A DNA stretch of 64,000 nucleotides from Bog-473 sp963737745 (lineage in GTDB: Bacteria > Actinomycetota > Acidimicrobiia > Acidimicrobiales > RAAP-2). The DNA is taken from positions 186,001 through 250,000 of the forward strand of contig CAVTTR010000007.1 of NCBI GenBank assembly GCA_963737745.1. The letters run 5' to 3'. Below, piece after piece: positions 42,960 to 50,791 of this stretch (position 1 is its first letter; every line of letters begins with the position of its first letter). A model generated the notes under the pieces. The model made no database searches. It was not told the origin of the DNA and saw only the letters and a program-made list of their open reading frames with translations. Position numbers and translations under genes: made by a program.

Positions 42960-44276
42960 TCAACTTGGCCGAGCAGGGTCAATGGCAGTCGTCGAGTACG
43001 ACCAACGGGTGGTCAGTGGAACGGCGAGACGCTTTGCGACGGCATCGCGACGACGGGCGATCGCTCGGGCACGCTCACTTGGATCTACCCGAAGGGTTCC
43101 CTGCGGCAGCACCGCCTCGAGCTCGGAGAAAGGGACCACTCGTAGGTCGGGCTGAGGACGGTGGCTCACCATGACCCAACGGAAGATCACGACTCCGCGA
43201 TCGTGGCCAACCGTGTCGAGCCAGTTCGCCACGCCAGGGTCCTTATGTGCGACGACAACGCGGCACACGCCATCGGCGTCGAGGGCGACTTGGCCACCGT
43301 TGAGACTCGTCTGGTGAAAGGAGAAGTCAAAAGTCCGATACCACATGTCCCCTACCGCCACACTCCAAAAGGACCCTTCCGGGGGTGTGAACTCGATCAC
43401 GAGAGCCTCATCCGGCGCCAAGACGAAAAATCCCTTCACGGACGAGCGCGCGTTGTTCATTCCCGTGGAAGGAAGCGGTCGAGGGGCTGGGATGACATTG
43501 TCCCCCTCGTCGCGGAAGGAGTGCACCATATCGACCCAGTAGTCAGCATTACTCGACACCAGTGACCCAAGTGCCTCGAGTTGTTCACCAACCTCGGCTG
43601 CCGTGGGTGTCCGTAGACACCACGGAACCGTTCCGGGATCTGCGTCGAGCCGTTCTATAGCCAAGTGAGGCACTTCCTCGGCGTCCCAATCGTACGCCAC
43701 CCGCCGGACAAGCACGGAGGAGGCTCCCGGTGGCAGTTCGATCCAATTGCCATCTTGCTTCTCGCGGGAAAGGGTGAGGGCGAATTCTCCGTCGGCATCG
43801 ATCTCAAACTCGTGGAGATAGCGCATAACGTGACCTCCACTCCCCGAGATGACGAATTCCATCATGCGGATTGATCGGACCACGCCGTAGATACGAAACA
43901 CACCGTCGTCGCTAATGGGTGCGCTCATCAGCGCGCCGTCCGGATTGTCCCCACCCAATTTGATTACGTCGGTCTGGGAACGGAGAAAGGCTGGTTTGCT
44001 GGCATCAGTGCGGTACAGCTCGCGCTCCAAGAGTCCGTAGACGAGCCCAAGCAGATACTGGTAGCCCTCCGCCAGGTCGGAATCGGACGCCGCGTCTTCT
44101 GATCTCAGTATTGAACGCCCGGCGGATCGAAGACCTTCACAAAACCGCTCCCAGGCCTCCCCGCTCGTCAAAGACGCAGCCAGTTCCGCCGCATGCTCAG
44201 TGAGATTTTGCTCCCGCTTCAACTCGGATCCGGGCATCGGCGGGGTGGAATCCTTCGTGAACGTGTAGACGGCCAC
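42960..44276 (-). CDS. DUF1214 (VPA0450-like) domain protein
   Basis: 438 residues. The C-terminal DUF1214 domain is recognisable: 'VKGFFVLAPDEALVIEFTPPEGSFWSVAVGDMWYRTFDF', 'HQTSLNGGQVALDADGVCRVVVAHKDPGVANWLDTVGHDRGVVIFRWV'. The N-terminal half ('SGEAWERFCEGLRSAGRSILRSEDA', 'ELYRTDASKPAFLRSQTDVIKLGGDNPDGALMSAPISDDGVFRIYG') is typical of actinobacterial DUF1214 proteins found with steroid/terpenoid gene sets. The function is unknown. It is the first gene of the minus-strand run 44276-36997 and faces the LLM gene. Confidence 0.75.
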   Translation of the reverse strand: MAVYTFTKDSTPPMPGSELKREQNLTEHAAELAASLTSGEAWERFCEGLRSAGRSILRSEDAASDSDLAEGYQYLLGLVYGLLERELYRTDASKPAFLRSQTDVIKLGGDNPDGALMSAPISDDGVFRIYGVVRSIRMMEFVISGSGGHVMRYLHEFEIDADGEFALTLSREKQDGNWIELPPGASSVLVRRVAYDWDAEEVPHLAIERLDADPGTVPWCLRTPTAAEVGEQLEALGSLVSSNADYWVDMVHSFRDEGDNVIPAPRPLPSTGMNNARSSVKGFFVLAPDEALVIEFTPPEGSFWSVAVGDMWYRTFDFSFHQTSLNGGQVALDADGVCRVVVAHKDPGVANWLDTVGHDRGVVIFRWVMVSHRPQPDLRVVPFSELEAVLPQGTLRVDPSERARAIARRRDAVAKRLAVPLTTRWSYSTTAIDPARPS

Positions 44277-44321
44277 AGCTCTCCTTTGCTCGGATTTTGC
44301 ACAAGCAACAACGGATTTGAC

Positions 44322-44338
44322 CGCATCGCGGCGATGCG
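44322..44338. promoter_or_regulatory. 17-bp palindrome in the DUF1214/LLM divergent region
   Basis: CGCATCGC-g-GCGATGCG has perfect 8-bp arms around one central base. It lies 46 bp upstream of the DUF1214 start (44276) and 94 bp upstream of the LLM start (44432) and is the only strong dyad in this 155-bp gap, so it is a likely operator controlling both directions. Candidate regulators in the window are the two IclR proteins and the TetR at 53039; none can be assigned. Confidence 0.5.
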
Positions 44339-44431
44339 ACTCCTGTCAATTCCAGTTCATCCCCCAAACGGCTAAGTGTTGATATACCAGCACGCTTGTA
44401 CCCATGTTATCACACGAGTAGCGTGCGGCGC

Positions 44432-45376
44432 GTGCCAGAAAGCGAGCTACTCCGCATCGGCGTCGTGGTAAACCGAGTCAGCGGCGTGGAGGCGATCCTG
44501 AAGGCGTCTGAGCAGATCCAGACCATGGGCTATGGAGCAGCATGGCTTACGAACGGAGGGCCCGAGGACTGCATGCCACTCCTCGCGGCCATCGCCATGC
44601 GTTGCAATCGATTGCAACTGGGCACCTCGGTGGTGCAAACTTACCCACGCCACCCTGTGGTCCTGGCCGCGGAAGCGAACGTCATTGATCAACTCGCCCC
44701 GGGGCGGCTACGCCTCGGTATCGGGCCTAGCCACGATGTGGTCATGGACATGCTTGGGATCCACCGCGAGGCGCCCTTTGAGCACCTGAGGGAATACGTC
44801 AGCGTGCTTCGTTTACTGAACACAGGCGAAGCAGTCGATTTCAAGGGCGAACATTATAAAATTCGCACCAGTATGGGTCGCCTCATACCAGTCCCGATCA
44901 TGATCGGAGCGCTCCAACCGAAGACCTTCGAACTAGCCGGCCGAGAAGCAGACGGAGCGATAACGTGGCTCTGCCCGGCAACGTATCTCGCCACGATTGG
45001 GCTACCCGCCCTCGAGCGAGGCGCGGAGGAAGCGGGTCGCCGACGTCCACCACTCGTCGCTCACCTCGCCGCATGCGTCCACGAAACCGCCGCCGAAGTC
45101 CGGGATGCGGTACGCAGTGGCATCCCGAATATTCGTTTCCCCGCGTATCAACGCATGTTGGTCAAAGCAGGCCTGGACGAAGCAACGGGAGGCGTCTGGA
45201 CCGATGCCCTCATCGACCGCGTAATTGCATGGGGCTCTCCGGAGCGAGTTGCCGACCGGATCGAGGAGATGTTCCACCTGGGCGCTGATGAAGTCTTGAT
45301 CCGGCCGTTAGGCGCTGGGGACGCCGCAGAAAGAGTGGTGCAACACACCGTCGAGTCCATAGCCGCCCACTTCTAA
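44432..45376 (+). CDS. LLM-class (F420- or FMN-dependent) flavin oxidoreductase
   Basis: About 314 residues from GTG 44432 (an in-frame TTG at 44396 adds 12 residues; no clear ribosome site for either). A TIM-barrel luciferase-like monooxygenase: 'LRIGVVVNRVSGVEAILKASEQIQTMGYGAAWLTNGGPED', 'LQLGTSVVQTYPRHPVVLAAEANVIDQLAPGRLRLGIGPSHDVV', 'PIMIGALQPKTFELAGREADGAITWLCPATYL' (cofactor-phosphate and flavin loops) and a late 'GSPERVADRIEEMFHLGADEVLIRP'. Actinobacterial members commonly use F420. It begins a divergent transcript in the catabolic region. Confidence 0.85.
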   Translation: MPESELLRIGVVVNRVSGVEAILKASEQIQTMGYGAAWLTNGGPEDCMPLLAAIAMRCNRLQLGTSVVQTYPRHPVVLAAEANVIDQLAPGRLRLGIGPSHDVVMDMLGIHREAPFEHLREYVSVLRLLNTGEAVDFKGEHYKIRTSMGRLIPVPIMIGALQPKTFELAGREADGAITWLCPATYLATIGLPALERGAEEAGRRRPPLVAHLAACVHETAAEVRDAVRSGIPNIRFPAYQRMLVKAGLDEATGGVWTDALIDRVIAWGSPERVADRIEEMFHLGADEVLIRPLGAGDAAERVVQHTVESIAAHF

Positions 45377-45465
45377 AACGCGGAAGCACCCCGACGCCCT
45401 CGTGGAGTTCGTTAAACGTGCTCAGTCGTCAGTTAAATCGCTTTCTAATCCCGATTTTCTCAACC

Positions 45466-45489
45466 CTCTCAAGCAACATCACTTGAGAG
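45466..45489. promoter_or_regulatory. 8-bp inverted repeat overlapping the SMP-30 promoter
   Basis: CTCTCAAG-caacatca-CTTGAGAG is a perfect dyad whose right arm contains the -35 hexamer (TTGAGA, 45483-45488) of the lactonase promoter. A bound repressor would exclude RNA polymerase. The IclR gene at 46395 is the nearest regulator and is encoded just downstream in the same direction, so it is the natural candidate. The assignment is inference. Confidence 0.55.
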
Positions 45490-45511
45490 TATGTCATCAC
45501 CTTGCTAGCAT
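45483..45511 (+). promoter_or_regulatory. Sigma70-type promoter of the SMP-30 gene
   Basis: TTGAGA (45483-45488), a 17-bp spacer and TAGCAT (45506-45511) give a near-consensus promoter. The ATG at 45518 lies 7 nt after the -10 box, so transcription would start at or next to the start codon and the mRNA would be leaderless, as is common in actinobacteria. No ribosome-binding site is present before ATG 45518, which agrees. Confidence 0.65.
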
Positions 45512-45517
45512 TTCAGC

Positions 45518-46363
45518 ATGAGCGAACTGGATTGGGAGTTGGTCGCGGACGGCTTCGACCGACTAGAAGCGCCCTGCTTCGATCGAGAAGGTCGCCTGTG
45601 CTTCTCCGATCGAACGCCGCCAGGGAAAGTCCTCAGAATCGAACCCGATGGGTCCGTCACAACTCTCTTCGAGAGAGCCTACGTGGGGGGCCTCGTCCCG
45701 CACAGCGAAGGGGGCCTGGTCGCTTCCGGCCCCAACGTCGCGTTGATCGCAGAGGACGGAAGCCAACGCGTCCTTCTCGAGCCGGATTCAGGATGGGGCT
45801 TCAACGACCTCGGTACTGATTCCGAAGGGCGCGTGTTCGTTGGGAGATTCGACGTAGATCCCCATCCCCCGATTTCAGGACAACGCGGGTCCATGTGGCG
45901 CATCGGTCATGGCGGGTCAGTTGACCACTGCTACGACGGGATCCAGCTCACAAACGGCGTAGGAGTGTCCCCCGACGGCTCCACCCTCTATCACAACGAC
46001 ACGACTCCGCGAATCGTCTGGGCAAGCGAGTTGAACTCGGATGGCATGCCGGTCAATCGCCATCCCTTGCACGAGTTCGAGGAAGGCAATCCCGACGGCA
46101 TGGCGATTGACGAGTCCGGCTGCATCTGGATCGCATTGATCGGATCCGGCAAGCTCGCTCGACTTACGCCCGAAGGCAAGGAGGATCAGGTATTCAACGG
46201 ACCAACGGACTGGACCGCATCATTGTGTTTCGGCGACCCTGACACACGCAATCTCTACGCCGTGACCTTTGGGGGAGAGCCCTATGATCCAGATCGCTCC
46301 GGAGGGGTGTACCGGGCGAGGGTCGACGTTGGGGGAGCTGTTGTTCACCCCGCACGGATCTGA
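45518..46363 (+). CDS. SMP-30/gluconolactonase/LRE family protein
   Basis: 281 residues, a six-bladed beta-propeller. Metal-site residues are in place: Glu in 'RLEAPCFD', Asn in 'GWGFNDLGTDSEGRVFVGRFD', Asn in 'LTNGVGVSPDGSTLYHND' and Asp in 'EGNPDGMAIDESGCIWIA'. Members hydrolyse sugar lactones or other lactones/phosphoesters with Ca2+ or Zn2+; in catabolic clusters they open ring-lactone intermediates. It is followed at 31 nt by an IclR gene and then an SDR gene. Confidence 0.85.
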   Translation: MSELDWELVADGFDRLEAPCFDREGRLCFSDRTPPGKVLRIEPDGSVTTLFERAYVGGLVPHSEGGLVASGPNVALIAEDGSQRVLLEPDSGWGFNDLGTDSEGRVFVGRFDVDPHPPISGQRGSMWRIGHGGSVDHCYDGIQLTNGVGVSPDGSTLYHNDTTPRIVWASELNSDGMPVNRHPLHEFEEGNPDGMAIDESGCIWIALIGSGKLARLTPEGKEDQVFNGPTDWTASLCFGDPDTRNLYAVTFGGEPYDPDRSGGVYRARVDVGGAVVHPARI

Positions 46364-46394
46364 GCGCTCGGAGGCTCCGGGATAACCTCTCCTT

Positions 46395-47267
46395 ATGGCA
46401 CTCCAACCTGCACCGTCGGCCCTCCGTGCCGTTGAAATTGTGCGCTACCTCGCCGAGCAGCCCGGCGAGGTTTTCGCCGTTGCCGACCTCGCACGTCGTC
46501 TCGGTCAGAGCCGTGCAACCTGTCAGTCGGTTCTTTTAGCTCTCGAGCCATCGCACTGGGTCCGGCGCACCAAGGACGGCTACACGCTCGGAGCGGGGCT
46601 GATTTCCATCGGCGCTGCAGCACAGCGAGGTGCCGCTGTTGTCGGGCTTCTTCGCGACGCGGTCCGTGACCTTTACGAGGAACTCAATTGCGAGATCCTC
46701 GGATATTTGCCGGCGGGAGATCAGTTGATCAACGTAAGTCGGTGCGGCCCCAGCACGGCCATGTCAATCACGATGGAGGAAGGTCAGGCATTTCCTTTGG
46801 CGCCTCCCAACGGGTTGGCGTTTGTCGCGTGGGACGACACCGAGTTGGAGCAATGGATAGCCAGAGGCCCGAAGATCAGCAAGGCTGGACAGACTCGCTT
46901 ACGACGGGCCGCTGGAATCGTTCGAGAACTTGGGTACAGCATCGTGCTGGATCCGATCTCCCGGCGGGAGTTCAGATCGACGGTCGAGTTGTCTGAGTCT
47001 CGACGGCAGTTCGTGGCTTCTGCTTTGGAACACGACGATCTTGCGCACATGAACTCTGAGTTCGCCACAGCCATGAGAGTGTCTCTCCTTTCTGCCCCGG
47101 TGTTCGGGGCGGACGGGGAAGTCAGCGCCCTCATGGCTGTGGTGTTCGACGTAAGCCAATACGCCAAGGCACCTGAGTTTGCGTACTCACTAAAAGCAGC
47201 ATGCCGGCAATTGAGCGAACGCCTGGGAGCGCCCAATCCTCAGGAACTAGAAGCGCGACCTGCGTGA
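46395..47267 (+). CDS. IclR-family transcriptional regulator (copy A)
   Basis: 290 residues. A winged helix at the N-terminus: 'ALRAVEIVRYLAEQPGEVFAVADLARRLGQSRATCQSVLLALEPSHWVRRTKDGYTLGAGLI'. The C-terminal effector domain has 'LINVSRCGPSTAMSITMEEGQAFPLAPPNGLAFVAWDD' and 'ETLGYSIVLDPI'-like segments ('ELGYSIVLDPISRREF'). It is 31 nt after the SMP-30 gene and 35 nt before the SDR gene, so it is probably in one transcript and senses a pathway intermediate. It is paralogous to 50792-51688. Confidence 0.85.
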   Translation: MALQPAPSALRAVEIVRYLAEQPGEVFAVADLARRLGQSRATCQSVLLALEPSHWVRRTKDGYTLGAGLISIGAAAQRGAAVVGLLRDAVRDLYEELNCEILGYLPAGDQLINVSRCGPSTAMSITMEEGQAFPLAPPNGLAFVAWDDTELEQWIARGPKISKAGQTRLRRAAGIVRELGYSIVLDPISRREFRSTVELSESRRQFVASALEHDDLAHMNSEFATAMRVSLLSAPVFGADGEVSALMAVVFDVSQYAKAPEFAYSLKAACRQLSERLGAPNPQELEARPA

Positions 47268-47302
47268 TCGGCTGACTCGGAAGGTTTGAGGGGGGAGACG
47301 AC

Positions 47303-48082
47303 ATGGGAGATCGAATAGAAGGGAAGGTGGCAGTCGTCACCGGGGCTGCGGGCGGTATCGGAAGGGCGATAGCCCAACGGTTCGTCGAGGAGGGGGACGC
47401 GTCGCTGTCGCCGACATCGACGAAGAGGCCGGCCGAGCAGTCGTCACGCGAACTTGGCGAGTCAGCGTTTTTCGCTCAACTCGACGTGGCGGATTTGCAG
47501 TCATGGACACCCGTCATCCGGGAAGTGGAGGCTCGCTGGAATCGGCTCGACATCCTGATCAACAACGCGGGTCACGCCGCCGCTGGGGCAATCGACCAGC
47601 TCCCCGTTGACGAGCACCGGTTAACTATCGATGTGAACATCAACGGGGTCTACTTCGGCACAAGAGCGGTAGCCGAAACAATGCGCCGACAGGGTGCCGG
47701 GTCCATCGTCAACATCTCCTCAATAGACGGACTCGTTGGTATTGCGGGACTCTCTACTTATTCGGCGACGAAGTTCGCCATCACCGGGCTTACTCGATCG
47801 GCGGCGGTCGAACTGGGACATTCAGGCATTCGAGTCAACGCGGTGTATCCCGGCGTCATCGACACTTCTCATCTTCCGCCAGAGTCGCGTGCATACGTGC
47901 AGCAGCTCGTAGAATGGCAACCCATCCCCCGGCTGGGTCTTCCAGAAGAGGTCGCCGCTCTTGTGTTGTTTCTCGCCAGCGATGAGGCCAGCTACATCAC
48001 CGGCGCACAAATGGTGATCGATGGGGGCCACCTCGCGGGGCCTTGGAGACCATCATCAGGGTCGCTGGGTACAAACACCTGA
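47303..48082 (+). CDS. SDR-family oxidoreductase with a compensated double frameshift
   Basis: 259 residues in frame overall. 'VAVVTGAAGGIGRAIAQRFVEEG' (T-G-x-x-x-G-I-G), 'INNAG', 'NISSIDGLVG', the catalytic Y-x-x-x-K in 'YSATKFAITGLTRSAAVELG' and 'IRVNAVYPGVIDT' are intact. Between residues 31 and 52 the sequence is nonsense ('GDASLSPTSTKRPAEQSS'), while the other frame gives the expected 'GRVAVADIDEEAGRAVV' with the NAD-selecting Asp. One base lost in the G5 at 47391-47395 and one gained near 47440-47450 explain this. The true protein is an NAD(H)-preferring alcohol/ketone dehydrogenase. Preceded by GGGGG-type ribosome site before ATG 47303. Confidence 0.85.
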   Translation: MGDRIEGKVAVVTGAAGGIGRAIAQRFVEEGDASLSPTSTKRPAEQSSRELGESAFFAQLDVADLQSWTPVIREVEARWNRLDILINNAGHAAAGAIDQLPVDEHRLTIDVNINGVYFGTRAVAETMRRQGAGSIVNISSIDGLVGIAGLSTYSATKFAITGLTRSAAVELGHSGIRVNAVYPGVIDTSHLPPESRAYVQQLVEWQPIPRLGLPEEVAALVLFLASDEASYITGAQMVIDGGHLAGPWRPSSGSLGTNT

Positions 48083-48288
48083 TTGAGATTCGAGGGAGAT
48101 CCGAGCCGAGAATCCATGCATCGGGGAGAACTGGACATTGACGCCCTGGTCGTCCATTGGGCGAACGCCTGGGTGGAGAAGCCGAGGTCTTGCCCGCGGC
48201 GTATCTTGAGCCGGAGTGACGCCCGAGGAACCGTGTCATTGCCACAGCGCGCAATGCACCTGATGACAATCAACAAAGGAGAACATCC

Positions 48289-49434
48289 ATGGCGAAGTGG
48301 CCAGATTTCGAAGTAGCCCCTGGCGGAAGAGTGAAGGTCGTGAATTTCAATACGGGAGAGCTGACGCCGGATACGGACCAATCGCTCACGGATTTCCTTC
48401 CCGAGGACAAAGAGGCAGGCGAGACTTTCGCCGTTTGGTTGTACGACGACAAGGCCGACATCGGGATGCAGATCCGGATTCACCCGACCGGCGGAAAGGC
48501 ATTCGGTTACGCCCAGATCTTCCTGCCCGGCGGCCGGATCTTGCACGCCGACCCCGAACCCGGCATCATCACACAGGGAGATGCACCCGAGACCGAACAC
48601 GTAAAGTACCGGGTTGTCGAACCGTTCCATCGCTGGCAGTACCGACTCACAGATCTGCCAATGGCCGAGACCACCGATGCGGCCATGGAGAGCGGGGAGG
48701 TTCGCTACGGTCCGCCCTCGGTGAGGGTTTCGCTCGACCTCGACGGTTCACTGGTTGCGCCGGCGTGGATCCAGGGCTCTCTTCTTCCCGAGGCGCACGA
48801 AGGGATGAAAGGTCCGGTCGGAATATGGATTGCAGGCCGACTCAATTCGGGCCTATCCCCGGCATCCTTTCGCTATGACCAGGCCCTGGCGGCGACCGGG
48901 ACCTTGACCGTAGACGGCGAACGGTTCCCCTTTAGGGGTTACGGCTTGCGCGGCCATGTGCGTGGCGTGCGCAGAACAGACGGCTTCAAGTTCCATACGT
49001 GGATCGGAGCCGTTTTCCCCGACACGAACCGGGCCGTTGGTGTGCAAACCCACGGCATTCACGGGATGCCGGGCGGATACGCGTGGAGCGAGGCGTACGT
49101 CTTCCAAGACGACGTGATGTATGCGAACCGGATTATCTATGCGCCCACCGTCAGCCCTCAAGACCCACATGCTGAGTTCGTGCTGCAGCTGGCCTGCGAC
49201 GAGCTCGGCCTCACCCAGATCACCGGCCACGACACCCGCGTCATGTGGACGTCGCTTGGCTCGCTCGGGCTGGGTACGCCCCGAGATGGAGATTCGACGG
49301 GGGCGGGAAGCGTCGGTCTCCGCAAGGATGCACCGTATGTCATGAGCCAGGCACTCACCCGCTACGACTGGGACGGTGATGTCGGGTTCGGGTTGCAAGA
49401 GCGGTCCGGGCCAAAGGAATGCCCCTATCGATAG
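48289..49434 (+). CDS. AttH/DUF7064-like protein (divergent paralogue 3 of 3)
   Basis: 381 residues. The start 'MAKWPDFEVAPGGRVKVVNF' is distinct, but the body follows the same pattern as the two other copies: 'ETFAVWLYDDKADIGMQIRIHPTGGKAFGYAQIFLPGGRILH', 'VKYRVVEPFHRWQYRLTD', 'PPSVRVSLDLDGSLVAPAWIQGSLLPEAHEG', 'TGTLTVDGERFPFRGYGLRGHVRGVRRTDGFKFHTWIGAVFP' and 'SQALTRYDWDGDVGFGLQERSGP'. It is likely a two-lipocalin domain protein for a hydrophobic ligand or isomerisation-type reaction. It lies 206 nt after the SDR gene, a gap with an AAAGGAG ribosome site just before ATG 48289. Confidence 0.6.
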   Translation: MAKWPDFEVAPGGRVKVVNFNTGELTPDTDQSLTDFLPEDKEAGETFAVWLYDDKADIGMQIRIHPTGGKAFGYAQIFLPGGRILHADPEPGIITQGDAPETEHVKYRVVEPFHRWQYRLTDLPMAETTDAAMESGEVRYGPPSVRVSLDLDGSLVAPAWIQGSLLPEAHEGMKGPVGIWIAGRLNSGLSPASFRYDQALAATGTLTVDGERFPFRGYGLRGHVRGVRRTDGFKFHTWIGAVFPDTNRAVGVQTHGIHGMPGGYAWSEAYVFQDDVMYANRIIYAPTVSPQDPHAEFVLQLACDELGLTQITGHDTRVMWTSLGSLGLGTPRDGDSTGAGSVGLRKDAPYVMSQALTRYDWDGDVGFGLQERSGPKECPYR

Positions 49435-49536
49435 TCTTGGTGCGATCGAACCGCTCCTCTGAAACAACTGTCAGGTTGCGTGCATTTCGCTGTGCGCCGA
49501 ATGCTTTGTCGACGCCTTCCGGATCCGGCGGGGTCT

Positions 49537-50676
49537 TCACGACGGGAGCACTGGCTCGACCCCGAAGCGTTCGGTGTAGCTGCGGAACGCCACGCTGATG
49601 TCTTCGACCGTGAGACCGAATTCGTGGGGGCCATACTTGTGTTCGCCGCGAGCTCCCTTCCGGTTGTCGTCGGACCACCGGGTCATTGCCGATCGTACGG
49701 AGTCATTCAGCTCGAGGCCAAGGAAATCGTAAATGCGCTCTGCAGTCTCGATCGGGTGAGCATCGAGCTCATTCTGCTGGACGTCGATGAACCTTGACTC
49801 GCCGAGGGTCGCTCGGGCTGCCATCGCAAGGCTCATTCCAACGATGTAGTGCTCGAGGACGAACTTTCCGAGCTCGGCGGGATCAACCCGATGCGACGGA
49901 ACGATGCTTTCTTGTGCGGTCTTGATCACGCTGCAAGCCGACGGGATCGTGACGACTGGGTCGCGGTGGGTCCAGATGAACCGGGCATCCGGGTACTGGG
50001 CGGCAATCTGAGAGAGGTGAAACGAGAAACTTGGCGCCTTGAGGAGCCAACGACTCGGTGGCCGGTGTGACTGAAGTAACCGGAGCAGCCGTTCATGATA
50101 CGCGTAGGTCGTCGCTAAATTTGAGGTCCGCCACCAGCGGGTGTAGCTCGGGATGGGGAATCCGAACTCCTGATGCCCGAAGTTAAGCGACCCCGCAATG
50201 ACGTCCTCCGCCGGTCCATCCGCCGTGGCAATGTGCTGGGCGCTCGGCGTCGCCTCAGCTCCGATTCGCCGGACGTCGTCGGATTCGGTTGCGATGTCGG
50301 GCGGCGGAACGGGGTCAACCAGTTCCCATCGGCGCTGGTAACGGAATTGCCCATCGACGGCGAGCAAGTAATGAAGTGCCGTGGTCGCTGTCCTCGGGAG
50401 GCCCATGATCATGGCCGGACCCACGACTCCTTCTGCAGCTTCATCGCCGTGCTTCGCGTACCAATCCTCAACTCGGAGTCGGGTCACAAGGCGCGCCACC
50501 GCTGTTCGTTCGATCAGACCGGCCGCGGCCGGGTCGTTCGCCAAGTCAGATGCAATGGCCCCCACCAAATGGATCAGGCCCTCTTGCCAGCCGTCAGCAC
50601 CGAGATCCGTAAGTCCGGTTTGTTCCCTGGCCTGCTCCACGATGGCATCGGGCGCGGCGACGAGCGAACTCGGCAT
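49537..50676 (-). CDS. Sulfotransferase-family protein (copy B)
   Basis: About 379 residues from ATG 50676, behind AAGGAGGGG. PAPS loop 'GLPRTATTALHYLLAVDGQFRY' (P-R-T-A-T-T, one Gly to Ala change relative to copy A), 3'-phosphate loop 'ARFIWTHRDPVVTIPSACSVI' and 'QQNELDAHPIETAERIYDFLGLEL' at the C-terminus. It shares the opening 'TGLTDLGADGWQEGL' with copy A (41777-42913), so the two are duplicates. It diverges from an IclR gene across a 115-bp region holding a strong palindrome. Confidence 0.8.
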   Translation of the reverse strand: MPSSLVAAPDAIVEQAREQTGLTDLGADGWQEGLIHLVGAIASDLANDPAAAGLIERTAVARLVTRLRVEDWYAKHGDEAAEGVVGPAMIMGLPRTATTALHYLLAVDGQFRYQRRWELVDPVPPPDIATESDDVRRIGAEATPSAQHIATADGPAEDVIAGSLNFGHQEFGFPIPSYTRWWRTSNLATTYAYHERLLRLLQSHRPPSRWLLKAPSFSFHLSQIAAQYPDARFIWTHRDPVVTIPSACSVIKTAQESIVPSHRVDPAELGKFVLEHYIVGMSLAMAARATLGESRFIDVQQNELDAHPIETAERIYDFLGLELNDSVRSAMTRWSDDNRKGARGEHKYGPHEFGLTVEDISVAFRSYTERFGVEPVLPS

Positions 50677-50719
50677 ATTCCCCTCCTTGGACCCCGATCG
50701 AACCCCGTCCAATGCTAAA

Positions 50720-50746
50720 ATGATATCAACGATGAGTATATATCAT
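50720..50746. promoter_or_regulatory. Operator-like palindrome between sulfotransferase B and IclR B
   Basis: ATGATAT-caacgatgagtat-ATATCAT is a perfect 7-bp inverted repeat, and its left half also contains the short palindrome TGATATCA (50721-50728). It lies 43 bp upstream of the sulfotransferase start (50676) and 45 bp upstream of the IclR start (50792), in an AT-rich patch. An IclR-type dimer-of-dimers operator shared by both genes is the simplest reading. Confidence 0.55.
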
Positions 50747-50791
50747 CAAATGGAGCCAGACCCGGCAAAGTAATCCGTAGGATAGGAACTC

